Positions 25,690 through 34,262 of a stretch of DNA of 56,449 nucleotides are shown here, piece after piece (positions within the stretch are counted from its first letter, which is position 1; each line of letters starts with the position of its first letter). The stretch lies in NCBI GenBank assembly GCA_947305795.1, contig CAMZEK010000011.1, positions 1-56,449 on the forward strand, in the 5' to 3' direction. The translations under genes were made by a program, and so were the position numbers. The notes under the pieces are model-generated. The model had not been told where the DNA came from. It saw only the letters and a program-made list of their open reading frames with translations, and searched no databases. The stretch comes from an uncultured Bacteroidales bacterium. Lineage in GTDB: Bacteria > Bacteroidota > Bacteroidia > Bacteroidales > F082.

Positions 25690-27000
25690 ATGAAAATGCT
25701 TGTTCACGTTCCGAAAATCACCGACAGGGTACATTACACCTTCGATTTGCTGCTTAAGCAATTGTTGAGCCTTGATTTTGAGCTGACCACCGATGCGGAG
25801 CAGTTCAAGTCCTACGATGGCCCAAAGTTGAGCTACGGCAAGGAGCGCATCGGGGAAATGCCTTTCCAGAAGGCGGTCAATCTGCTCTTTGAGCGGCATA
25901 TCAATGAACAGGAGGTGAATTCCGTTGATTTTGAAGGTGTTAAAGGACTTTTTCCAGTCTATGGGAAAGGTTCACTAATGCCTTTCGATGTATTTGCAGC
26001 CTCGTTTTATTTGGTTTCGCGCTATGAAGAATATCTGCCGCAGGTCCGTGACAAGTACGGGCGTTTTCAGGCCGAATCGACATGGATGTTCGAGAATGAA
26101 TTGCTCCAAAAACCGTTGGTTGACATTTGGGCTATAGCGTTGAAAAACAGACTGAAAGCCATTTATCCCAACTTGACTTTCAAAGAGCGCAAGTTCGAGT
26201 TTATTCCGACTTACGACGTTGATGCGGCCTGGGCATACAAGCACAAGGGCGTTTACAGGACTTTGGGCGGATTCTTCAAGGATTTGACTGCTGGCGATCG
26301 TAAGGGTTTGCGCGAAAGGCATGAGGTGTTGCGAGGAAGACGCAAAGACCCTTTCGACTCGTTCGATTTCCAGTTTGAGCTTCAGAAAGAGTTCAAACTC
26401 AAGCCGATATACTTCATCCTTTGTGGCGAGTATGATAACAACGACAAGAACATTTCACTCCGAAAAGAGGCCTTCCGTTCCCTCATCAAGCGGCTCGGCG
26501 ACTATGCCGACGTGGGCATCCATCCCTCGTTTTCGTCTTACCTCGACCTGCCCAAACTACAAGCTGAAATCGACGGGCTTTCGGAGGTGTTGCACCGTCC
26601 GCTGACGAAGAGTCGCCAGCATTTCCTGAGGATGAATTTGCCGCGTAGTTATCAGAAGCTCATTGAGTTGGATATCAGCGACGACTACACAATGGGCTTT
26701 GCCTCGCAAGCCGGATTCCGCGCGGGCATCGCCGAGACCTTCCGTTTCTTCGATCTGGAGAACGATATGGTCACCAACCTGATGGTGCATCCTTTTGCCC
26801 TCATGGATGGCACCATGCGCGATTATCTCAACCTTGATGTGGATGAATCCTTGACGCTCGCCAAACAACTTGTTGACGAGGTAAAGGCCGTGAATGGAAA
26901 ATTTATTTATCTCACTCACAATGAAACCCTTGGCGGAGAAAAACGCTGGGTCGGATGGCCTGAGATGTATAGAGAACTTTTGGAATATGTTTATCGATGA
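25690..27000 (+). CDS. Polysaccharide deacetylase-like protein (DUF7033 type)
   Basis: 436 residues, no signal peptide. An N-terminal alpha/beta region (about 1-165) precedes a NodB-like domain. Visible motifs are FEFIPTYDVDAAW (metal-binding Asp pair, about 176), ADVGIHPSFSS with the metal-binding His (about 275) and a late GKFIYLTHNETL. The long form with this N-terminal region is frequent in Bacteroidota glycan loci. It would remove acetyl groups from a sugar polymer or precursor. The ATG at 25690 follows the -7 element by only 4 bases, so the message is nearly leaderless or starts at codon 3 (Met). It overlaps the FemAB-like gene by ATGA. Confidence 0.85.
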   Translation: MKMLVHVPKITDRVHYTFDLLLKQLLSLDFELTTDAEQFKSYDGPKLSYGKERIGEMPFQKAVNLLFERHINEQEVNSVDFEGVKGLFPVYGKGSLMPFDVFAASFYLVSRYEEYLPQVRDKYGRFQAESTWMFENELLQKPLVDIWAIALKNRLKAIYPNLTFKERKFEFIPTYDVDAAWAYKHKGVYRTLGGFFKDLTAGDRKGLRERHEVLRGRRKDPFDSFDFQFELQKEFKLKPIYFILCGEYDNNDKNISLRKEAFRSLIKRLGDYADVGIHPSFSSYLDLPKLQAEIDGLSEVLHRPLTKSRQHFLRMNLPRSYQKLIELDISDDYTMGFASQAGFRAGIAETFRFFDLENDMVTNLMVHPFALMDGTMRDYLNLDVDESLTLAKQLVDEVKAVNGKFIYLTHNETLGGEKRWVGWPEMYRELLEYVYR

Positions 27001-27926
27001 TCCAATACCTCAACCATAGTACCATTAATCGCCAAAAATGGGACGATCTCATCGCCGCACAAGGCTTGATTTATGCCCATTCATGGTATTTGGACATTGT
27101 CCATCCCGATTGGGAAGCCTTGGTTCTCGAGGATTATGCGGCTGTTATGCCATTGACGGGCGGAAAGAAATTCAGTGTGTCATACTTGTTTCAGCCGTTT
27201 TTTGCACAGCAGTTGGGCATCATTTCAAGGCAGCTTTTGTCGCCCGAACAGCAAACCGAGTTCTTGCTTTCCATTCCCCAAAAATATCGTTTCGCTGAAA
27301 TCAGGTTGAATGAAAGCAATGCTTTTGATAACCGCATTCAAGGCATTGAATATCACAGAAATGTGGTACTTGAAATGAATCGGGATTATGACACGATTCG
27401 GGCCAACTACCACACCAACACGAAGCGCAATTTGGCTAAGGCTGAGGGCAACGGATTGAAGCTTGTTTACGAAACAGAATTGTCCGAAATCATCGACCTG
27501 TTTAGAGCCAATCGGGGCTCGACAGTGAAGGTTTGGGGCGATGCGGAATATACCTCTTTGATGCGGTTGAATGAAGCCGCGATGCGTGGGCATCATTCTT
27601 TTATCGTTGGCGTTAAGCATCAGGAAACGAACGAGCTGCTTTGTGGAGGCCTGTTCATGATGAACTCCTATAGGGTCATTTTTCTGTTTTCGGGTTGCAG
27701 CGAACGAGGCAAACAGCTGCATGCTATGACACTTATGATGGACGATGTTATCAAAGACTTCGCTGGCCACCCGACCACCTTCGATTTTGAAGGCTCAGAT
27801 GATGACAATCTGGCGCGTTTCTATCTCGGTTTTGGCGGTGAGGAAAGACCTTATCCAGCCTATTCCTTCAATCGCTTGCCGGCTGTGGGGAAGGGAATTT
27901 TGAGGCTATGGAAACGGCTGAAGTGA
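26997..27926 (+). CDS. FemAB/GNAT-type acyltransferase-like protein
   Basis: 309 residues. The C-terminal half has the FemAB-like GNAT pattern: RANYHTNTKRNLAKAEGNGL, EIIDLFRANRGS, GGLFMMNSYRVIFLFSGCSERG and TFDFEGSDDDNLARFYLGFG. The last of these resembles the FDFGGS-type motif seen in exopolysaccharide-linked acyltransferases. Translation is coupled to the deacetylase gene by a 4-bp overlap, so both probably modify the same glycan or cell-wall precursor. The substrate is unknown. Confidence 0.8.
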   Translation: MIQYLNHSTINRQKWDDLIAAQGLIYAHSWYLDIVHPDWEALVLEDYAAVMPLTGGKKFSVSYLFQPFFAQQLGIISRQLLSPEQQTEFLLSIPQKYRFAEIRLNESNAFDNRIQGIEYHRNVVLEMNRDYDTIRANYHTNTKRNLAKAEGNGLKLVYETELSEIIDLFRANRGSTVKVWGDAEYTSLMRLNEAAMRGHHSFIVGVKHQETNELLCGGLFMMNSYRVIFLFSGCSERGKQLHAMTLMMDDVIKDFAGHPTTFDFEGSDDDNLARFYLGFGGEERPYPAYSFNRLPAVGKGILRLWKRLK

Positions 27927-28002
27927 AGTCGGTAGGCCATCCAGTTGAGGCTTTTTTCCAAAAAAAATCGCCCTTTTCTTTGTCTCGTATCAAAATTAGC
28001 CC

Positions 28003-28010
28003 TACTTTTG
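28003..28010 (+). promoter_or_regulatory. -7 promoter element of upp
   Basis: TACTTTTG, 18 bp upstream of the ATG at 28029. Confidence 0.5.
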
Positions 28011-28028
28011 TGGCAAAAACCAACGCTT

Positions 28029-28685
28029 ATGATACAAATCCACAACTTAGGCGCAACCGACAGCATCTTTAACCAGTTCATGGCCGAGATGCGTGACGCC
28101 ACCATCCAACAAGACCGCCTCCGCTTTCGCCGCAACCTCGAACGCATTGGTGAGGTCATGGCATACGAAATCAGCAAGACGCTCGAATATGATGAGGAGG
28201 AAATCACCACCCCGTTGGGTGTCAAAGAGATGCGGACGTTGACAGATCAACCTGTCATTGCCACCATCCTGCGTGCGGGACTGCCGTTCCATAATGGGAT
28301 GTTGAGCATGTTCGACCACGCAGACAATGCTTTCATCGCCGCCTATCGCAAGTATGACAAGAACGAGGACTTTGAAATCAAGGTGGAGTATTATTCTTCT
28401 GCCGAACTCGACGACAAGGTGCTCATCTTGTGCGACCCGATGTTGGCTACTGGCGAGAGCATCGTCAAGACGCTGCAAGGCCTTACCGACGACATGTCGC
28501 CCAAGCACATTCATATTGCTGTGGCAGTGGCCAGTCAGGAAGGCTTGACGTATGTGCAAAGGGCTTTGTCGCGTTGGCCCATCACCATCTGGGTGGGTGG
28601 CATCGACGAGGAACTGACTGCACGGGCATATATTGTCCCGGGCATCGGTGACGCGGGTGACTTGGCTTATGGTGAGAAACGTTAA
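28029..28685 (+). CDS. upp: Uracil phosphoribosyltransferase
   Basis: 218 residues from the ATG at 28029, just after a TACTTTTG promoter element; an in-frame ATG at 27945 lies upstream of that promoter and is rejected. It converts uracil and PRPP to UMP (pyrimidine salvage). Motifs are ILRAGLPFHNGML (about residues 80-92), the PRPP loop LILCDPMLATGES (about 135-147) and the C-terminal PGIGDAGDLAYG, which binds uracil. The sodium symporter gene follows 10 bp later and may share the transcript. Confidence 0.95.
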   Translation: MIQIHNLGATDSIFNQFMAEMRDATIQQDRLRFRRNLERIGEVMAYEISKTLEYDEEEITTPLGVKEMRTLTDQPVIATILRAGLPFHNGMLSMFDHADNAFIAAYRKYDKNEDFEIKVEYYSSAELDDKVLILCDPMLATGESIVKTLQGLTDDMSPKHIHIAVAVASQEGLTYVQRALSRWPITIWVGGIDEELTARAYIVPGIGDAGDLAYGEKR

Positions 28686-28695
28686 CCCATTGGCT

Positions 28696-30051
28696 ATGAG
28701 TATGGAAGAAAAGAAAAAGCGGGATGGCTTCGGCTCAAAAATCGGCATTATCGCCGCCGCTGCGGGTTCGGCCATCGGATTGGGTAACATCTATCGTTTT
28801 CCATGCGAGTTGGGCAACAACGGCGGTGCGGCGTTCCTGTTGGTCTATTTGGCCGTGGTGATCTTTCTGGGCATTCCCGTGATGCTCTCGGAGTTGGTCA
28901 TCGGGCGACATTCGCAGAGCAACGCGGTCGGGGCTTTCAAGAAATTGGCACCCAAGACGGCATGGCCCATTGTCGGCTACATGGGTGTGTTGTGTGGTTT
29001 CCTGATTTTCGCGTTCTATTCCACCGTCTCGGGCTGGACGCTTGAATACATCGTCAAGGCAGTAAGTAACTCGTTCAGCGGCAAGGATTTGGCTACCATT
29101 GAACAGGATTTTTCCGATTTCCACAACATGGGCTGGAGAAATGTGATATGGCAGGCTGTTTTCATTCTATTGACGGGTTTTGTCGTCTTCAAAGGCGTCC
29201 AGAACGGCATTGAGAAATACGCTAAAATCCTGATGCCTTTGCTGCTGGTCATTCTTATTGTGTTAGGTGTTCGTTCCATGACTTTGCCAGGTGCCAAAGC
29301 GGGTCTGTCGTTTCTTTTCAACCCCGACTTTTCCAAAATCACGGGTAAGGTGCTCGTCAGCGCTTTGGGACAAGGCTTTTTCTCGCTGAGCCTCGGCATG
29401 GGCGTGCTCATCACATATGGCTCGTACGTCAAAAAGAGCGACAACCTTACTTCCACGGCATTTTCCGTCGTGTTGGCCGACACCATGATTGCACTTTTGG
29501 CAGGCATTGTCATCTTTCCTGCGGCGTTTTCGTTTGGTGTGCGTCCAACAGCAGGCATGGGTTTGGTTTTCAACACCATCCCGATGTTGTTTAATCAGAT
29601 GGCAGGCGGTTATGTGTTCTGCATCATTTTCTTTGTGTTGCTAGCCATCGCCGCACTGACTTCAACAATTTCGCTGTTGGAAGTGGTGGTGGCTTATATT
29701 ACGGAGCAGTTGCATGTCAAGCGGCAATTGGCCACCGTTATTGCCTGTGCGGCCACAATGTTCCTTGGCGTTTTTGCCTCCTTGAGCTTGATGGAAAACA
29801 CTCCGTTCATCATTGCTGGAAAAACCGTGTTCGATGCGATGGACTTCATCTCTTCCAATGTCATGCTGCCTCTAGGCGGAATGTTGATTGTCATCTTTAT
29901 GGGTTGGAGACTCGGCAAGACCAAGTTCTTTGAAGAGGTGACCAACGAGGGCAAGCTGAAGTCTCCGTTGAAGGCTATCATTTTCTTCATTATCAGATAT
30001 CTGGCTCCTTTGGCAATTGCTGTTGTGTTTATCAACGGATTGATTAAGTGA
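28696..30051 (+). CDS. Sodium-dependent transporter, NSS (SNF) family
   Basis: 451 residues from the ATG at 28696 (MSMEEKKKRDGFGSKIG). The neurotransmitter:sodium symporter signature GSAIGLGNIYRFPCELGNNGG falls in the first membrane helix. About 11-12 membrane segments follow, including GQGFFSLSLGMGVLITYGSY (helix 6, sodium and substrate site). These carriers import amino acids with Na+. The substrate is unknown. A longer reading from 28633 overlaps upp and is rejected. It lies 10 bp after upp and its stop overlaps the region of the next start. Confidence 0.93.
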   Translation: MSMEEKKKRDGFGSKIGIIAAAAGSAIGLGNIYRFPCELGNNGGAAFLLVYLAVVIFLGIPVMLSELVIGRHSQSNAVGAFKKLAPKTAWPIVGYMGVLCGFLIFAFYSTVSGWTLEYIVKAVSNSFSGKDLATIEQDFSDFHNMGWRNVIWQAVFILLTGFVVFKGVQNGIEKYAKILMPLLLVILIVLGVRSMTLPGAKAGLSFLFNPDFSKITGKVLVSALGQGFFSLSLGMGVLITYGSYVKKSDNLTSTAFSVVLADTMIALLAGIVIFPAAFSFGVRPTAGMGLVFNTIPMLFNQMAGGYVFCIIFFVLLAIAALTSTISLLEVVVAYITEQLHVKRQLATVIACAATMFLGVFASLSLMENTPFIIAGKTVFDAMDFISSNVMLPLGGMLIVIFMGWRLGKTKFFEEVTNEGKLKSPLKAIIFFIIRYLAPLAIAVVFINGLIK

Positions 30052-30056
30052 GGTTT

Positions 30057-30962
30057 ATGGAAGCGTTGCGTAAATGGTTGTCGTTCAGCAAGGGAGAGCG
30101 CGTCGCCCTTATCACGATATTCGTTTGCATCTTCGCATTGGTGTTGGCTTGCCTGTTTCGTCCTACTCGCAAATCGTTGAGCGATGCCTCGTTGCACAAT
30201 TTGGATTCGCTTTTGGCCTTGCGTCAAGCGGCTATTGAAACCCAGCAGCAGAGCGAAACGGCGCAACAAGAGGTTGAATTACAGCCTTTTCCCTTCAACC
30301 CAAACACAATGACAGAGGAGGAAGGCCAACGCATGGGTCTCACAGACAGGCAAATACGCAACATCATCAACTACCGCGACAAAGGCGGGAAGTTTTACTC
30401 GAAAAAAGACTTGGCCAAACTCTATACCATCAGTGAGGAAGATTTCGCACAACTTGAGCCTTTCATCGTGTTGCCCGAAGTGACGCGCAAGGATTACGAC
30501 AAGCCGAAGTCGGAAACCAAAGGAACCCAAGAGATTAAAGAGGAGAAGACGACTCCGAAAGAGATTCCTGTGGTCGATTTGAACACGGTGGATTCTGCCA
30601 CTTTGGTCGAGTTACCCCAAATCGGACCTTACACGGCGGCGCGCATTGTGGCTTATCGTGAGAAGTTGGGTGGGTTCATTCAGAAAGAGCAGCTTTTGGA
30701 GGTGAAAGGCATGGACGAAGCACGCTACAACACCGCGTCACCTTATATTAATATTGGGAGTGGATTCATTATCCAAATCGATGTCAACCGCTCCGATTTC
30801 AAGGCCTTGGTGAATCATCCATACCTCAACTACAATCAGGTGAAGCGCATCTTCAACCAACGCGAGAAACGCGGCATGATCAAGGACTGGAACCAGCTTC
30901 AGGCTTTGCTCGCAGACGAAGAGCCTTTGAATCCATTGCTGGAACAATATGTTAAGTTTTGA
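30057..30962 (+). CDS. Helix-hairpin-helix protein, ComEA-like
   Basis: 301 residues from the ATG at 30057. One membrane anchor lies near the N-terminus (about 18-36), then a Gln/Glu-rich linker and three or so HhH units: RQIRNIINYRDKGGKFYSKKDLAKL, VDSATLVELPQIGPYTAARIVAYREKLGGF (the best ComEA match) and NHPYLNYNQVKRIFNQREKRG. HhH pairs bind DNA in a sequence-independent way. This membrane-anchored form is widespread in Bacteroidota; a role in DNA uptake is possible but not shown. It begins 6 bp after the transporter stop. Confidence 0.85.
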   Translation: MEALRKWLSFSKGERVALITIFVCIFALVLACLFRPTRKSLSDASLHNLDSLLALRQAAIETQQQSETAQQEVELQPFPFNPNTMTEEEGQRMGLTDRQIRNIINYRDKGGKFYSKKDLAKLYTISEEDFAQLEPFIVLPEVTRKDYDKPKSETKGTQEIKEEKTTPKEIPVVDLNTVDSATLVELPQIGPYTAARIVAYREKLGGFIQKEQLLEVKGMDEARYNTASPYINIGSGFIIQIDVNRSDFKALVNHPYLNYNQVKRIFNQREKRGMIKDWNQLQALLADEEPLNPLLEQYVKF

Positions 30963-30997
30963 ATAAATATTTGATAATCAATTAATTCAATAGCAAA

Positions 30998-31429
30998 ATG
31001 AAAAAAGCAGGTAAAGTGTTTTTAGGCATCGGAGTGGTGGCATTGGTCGCCCTTGCGGTGTGGTTTTTCTTCAAGTTCTATTTCGTTTTCGGCACTGGAG
31101 TGAAGGCGGGCGAACTTAACTTGTTCGTTTACAAGGGCTATGTCTTCAAGACCTACGAGGGACGTCTCATTCAGGCGGGTTATAACTCGAAGAACAGCAA
31201 TGCTACCATCCAGTCGAACGAGTTCAATTTCTCGGTGACAGACGAAAAGGTAGCCTCACAATTGGAACGCAGTGCAGGCAGGTTTGTGGAACTGCATTAC
31301 AAGGAATACCTCGGCGCATTGCCGTGGCGTGGCATGACCAAATATGTGGTGGACAGCGTCCTGACGGTGGAGGAACGAATAGAGGAGAATGAGCTAACTC
31401 CTATCAACGTACCAGTAGAGTTGTTTTAG
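30998..31429 (+). CDS. Small membrane-anchored protein, unknown function
   Basis: 143 residues. An N-terminal membrane segment (about 7-28) is followed by a small basic/aromatic beta domain with the stretch FGTGVKAGELNLFVYKGYVFKTYEG. I recall this pattern from conserved Bacteroidota proteins of unknown role, sometimes misnamed 6-phosphogluconate dehydrogenase; the length and lack of a Rossmann motif exclude that enzyme. It follows the HhH gene by 35 bp and probably shares its transcript. It is convergent with the C10 protease gene, 20 bp away. Confidence 0.7.
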   Translation: MKKAGKVFLGIGVVALVALAVWFFFKFYFVFGTGVKAGELNLFVYKGYVFKTYEGRLIQAGYNSKNSNATIQSNEFNFSVTDEKVASQLERSAGRFVELHYKEYLGALPWRGMTKYVVDSVLTVEERIEENELTPINVPVELF

Positions 31430-31449
31430 CACCCTTGATGTCGGCTACT

Positions 31450-34098
31450 TCACTCTTTCATTATTTTCGTCACCGTTTTTTTGCCCAACCGGTCAACGGC
31501 AACCATAAAATACAAACCTTGGTTCAACGGGCTTAAATCCAGTATTTTTGTGGTTTGACTTTGCATGACGCATTGTCCCAAAATGTTGAGTATCTCAACA
31601 CTCATAATGTCTTCACCGTCGATGTGCAACAGGTCTTTTGTAGGATTGGGCCATACGCTGAAAGGCGTTGTGGCTTGTTCTTCCTTGCCGAGCAAAACGA
31701 AAAGATCAAGGCTCACCACACTGTCACAAGCGGAGTGAGGAAATACAGCGGTGTAATGGCCTTCTTCGGTAAGAAAACGACCGTGGAAATAGTAGCTGTT
31801 GCCACTATAGGTATAGCCTTCTGTCTTGGTAAGCGAAGCACAGCTTTCATAGGCGCCAATTTCCAAACGCCCTTTCTGGATGCGTTGATTGCCAGCGATG
31901 TCGGTGTTTCCGAGACCTGTTGTATTGGGCTTCCCAGCATTGAGGCATGCACTAGCTGGTTGTAGGCTCCAGTCTTCATTAAAGAAAGCGGCACCAACGC
32001 CATCGGCAGGATGGTTGAACCTGATGAAATAGCCAGGTTCTTCGCCGTCATTTTCGGCAGGCAGGTTGAGGTTTCCCGTGCCTTCCACTTCACCTTGCAC
32101 AGCACAATACTCAAAGTCACTGACGCCTTCCATCTGGCTGGGTTGGCCATGGGCTTCGTTGCCCCAAAGGATACAATTGTAATATTTGTTGTGCCGATTT
32201 TCGTTTAAAATGCCGCCGATGCTGTCTGTGGCTTGGTTCATGACGAAATCGCAATTGTAGGCCGTGAATTTGCCTCGGGCATAAAAGCCACCACCCATCT
32301 TGGCCGTGTTGTTGCTTATAACACAGTTCTTTAGGGTAGGAGTGGTGTTTAGGTAGAGGTATATGCCACCACCTTTGGTTGAGGCCGTATTGTTGCTAAT
32401 GCGCGTGTTGGTGAACGTGGCTCCAATGCGGTCGCACACACCGCCACCCATGGAGGCGGAGTTGTAGGTAAGGGTACAATTGTTTAGAAAAACTTGTACA
32501 TAATTGCCCGTTGCGTTGATGTAGATTCCGCCACCGAACATCGTGGCTGTATTACCTGTGACCACACAGTTGGCCAAAGTGACATAATTGTTAAGGTAAG
32601 CCCCAGCACCGCTGCCTTTATAGCCATTTTGGATGACGAAGCCGTCCCAAAGAGCGGCTGTGGCTGAGTTGAGAGGCATGGCTTGGTTCAGGACGCGTCT
32701 TGAGCCTTGACCATCAAGGATGGTGGCATTATTGATGAAGTCACGCTGCGTCAGGTCGTAGTCAGGGGCTTCGTTGCCTTTGAAGCCACCGTAAATGCGG
32801 TTACCAGCAGTGATGGCGAAAGCTCCGTTCGGATCGGCTGTATCACCGTAATAGGTGCCTTCTTTCACCCAGACTTTGATGCCACCTCCGCTTGAAAGTG
32901 CCGAGGCATATTCGAGCTTGTCGGTGGCGTTTTCCCATGAGGAGCCATTACCCGTGCCATCCTCGCTGACGTAAATGATACCATTTCCATCAGCTTGTAT
33001 CTCAACGGGATACACATTCATCACAATGGCTTGTGTGAGGTTAAACCCATTGACATCATAGGTGCTGTAATGACCGTCACCGTTGCCGCTCCAACCAAAA
33101 TTGAAGTGAAAGAGGTCGTTGTTGTCATAGCCATCGCAAACGAAGGCATGGCCCGCCTCTCCGTTATTGCCTGAATAATACAATGGCCTGCCCTGGTTAA
33201 GCTCACTTTTGAGAATCGCAATCCATTCTTCGTCGCTGTATGCGGATTTTTCGCGGTATTTTGCGCCGCAATAGCCGAAATAGGAGCGGAGTGCAGTCTC
33301 AACGGTAGCCGACTGTGCGCCACTACCACTTGGCGAATAGTTCATGTTGACACTTACGCCACAATGGTATAGCAGCGTGGCTATTGCGTCATTGTGGCCG
33401 TATACATAGTTAGGCATCTCATCCCAACGGTAAACGGTGGAAGCGAAATTGGCACTTTGCTCGCCATAGGTGTTGTGTATGTAGCTGTGCGATCCGAAAC
33501 CTTGCGCGGGGTGATTCCAGAATTTCATCACCTGGGCCATGGCGCAAGCCACGCATCCGGCATAAACATGGCCGCAAGGACCATAGGCAGATGGACAATA
33601 TTCGTTAAAGAAACAGTCTTGGTTCCAATATGTTGATATCATTGGGTCGACAGTGCTTTCGCTTTTGACGCCGAAAATGCCATTTGTGACATCGGTCCAA
33701 TCGCGCAGCACTGAAGCCTCGGGTTGCAGGTTGTTGGTTTCGGCTAAATCGATCATTTCGCTGTAATGCCCAATCCAAGAGGAGAAGTTTTCGGGCGCAT
33801 CGGTCAAATCGGGGAAATTGCCTTGGCTCGACCAACCTAATATAGGTGGTAGCACTTGACTTCCTGATATGATGACAAAGCCTTGTGCACCAATATTATA
33901 GATAAAAATGCTGGAGGCTGAAACCAATTGCAGCTCCTGTTGCCCGAAACCCATCGTTTTTGCAAAGGCAGTGGCAGTTTGACTCGCTTGAGCCTCAGTA
34001 ATGCGGTTTGATGTTTCCGATTTGCTGAATGCCGCTTGTAAAAGATTTGAGTATAATACACTTATAATCAACAAAATGAGTAACACTTCTTTTTTCAT
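31450..34098 (-). CDS. Secreted C10 (streptopain-type) cysteine protease with beta-helix and T9SS sorting domain
   Basis: 882 residues from the ATG at 34098. A signal peptide (about 1-22) precedes a pro-domain (about 25-140) and a C10 catalytic domain. The nucleophile is Cys182 (AGCVACAMAQVM), the histidine is His317 (GEAGHAFVCDGYD), and FNFGWSGNGDG carries the active-site Trp region. A right-handed beta-helix with Pmp-type repeats (GGGIY, about 385-690) follows. The last 85 residues form a type IX secretion sorting domain (FSVWPNPTKDLLHI to TVTKIMKE). It should be exported across both membranes and cleave proteins outside the cell. A longer TTG start is rejected. The fusion with a beta-helix suggests substrate or surface binding. 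Confidence 0.9.
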   Translation of the reverse strand: MKKEVLLILLIISVLYSNLLQAAFSKSETSNRITEAQASQTATAFAKTMGFGQQELQLVSASSIFIYNIGAQGFVIISGSQVLPPILGWSSQGNFPDLTDAPENFSSWIGHYSEMIDLAETNNLQPEASVLRDWTDVTNGIFGVKSESTVDPMISTYWNQDCFFNEYCPSAYGPCGHVYAGCVACAMAQVMKFWNHPAQGFGSHSYIHNTYGEQSANFASTVYRWDEMPNYVYGHNDAIATLLYHCGVSVNMNYSPSGSGAQSATVETALRSYFGYCGAKYREKSAYSDEEWIAILKSELNQGRPLYYSGNNGEAGHAFVCDGYDNNDLFHFNFGWSGNGDGHYSTYDVNGFNLTQAIVMNVYPVEIQADGNGIIYVSEDGTGNGSSWENATDKLEYASALSSGGGIKVWVKEGTYYGDTADPNGAFAITAGNRIYGGFKGNEAPDYDLTQRDFINNATILDGQGSRRVLNQAMPLNSATAALWDGFVIQNGYKGSGAGAYLNNYVTLANCVVTGNTATMFGGGIYINATGNYVQVFLNNCTLTYNSASMGGGVCDRIGATFTNTRISNNTASTKGGGIYLYLNTTPTLKNCVISNNTAKMGGGFYARGKFTAYNCDFVMNQATDSIGGILNENRHNKYYNCILWGNEAHGQPSQMEGVSDFEYCAVQGEVEGTGNLNLPAENDGEEPGYFIRFNHPADGVGAAFFNEDWSLQPASACLNAGKPNTTGLGNTDIAGNQRIQKGRLEIGAYESCASLTKTEGYTYSGNSYYFHGRFLTEEGHYTAVFPHSACDSVVSLDLFVLLGKEEQATTPFSVWPNPTKDLLHIDGEDIMSVEILNILGQCVMQSQTTKILDLSPLNQGLYFMVAVDRLGKKTVTKIMKE

Positions 34099-34116
34099 TA
34101 AAGTAGGATTTTGGCG

Positions 34117-34217
34117 CAAAAATAACAACTTGTTTTGAATTGCTCAGAAAAAGTTGTCGTCTTTTCGAAGATTTTTTTTGTTTTTTTTCTTTCCGAAAGG
34201 TTTATTTCCTATCTTTG
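34117..34217. promoter_or_regulatory. Divergent promoters, C10 protease and gap genes
   Basis: Minus-strand TATTTTTG at 34117-34124 for the protease (ATG 34098). Plus-strand TATCTTTG at 34210-34217 for gap (ATG 34263). Confidence 0.6.
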
Positions 34218-34262
34218 CCCCAATCTAATCTTTAACTCAAGTATCATCAAAAAACTACGATC

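Noticed and set aside
30998..31429. 6-phosphogluconate dehydrogenase
   Set aside because: Only 143 residues with a membrane anchor and no Rossmann motif; that name would be a database error.
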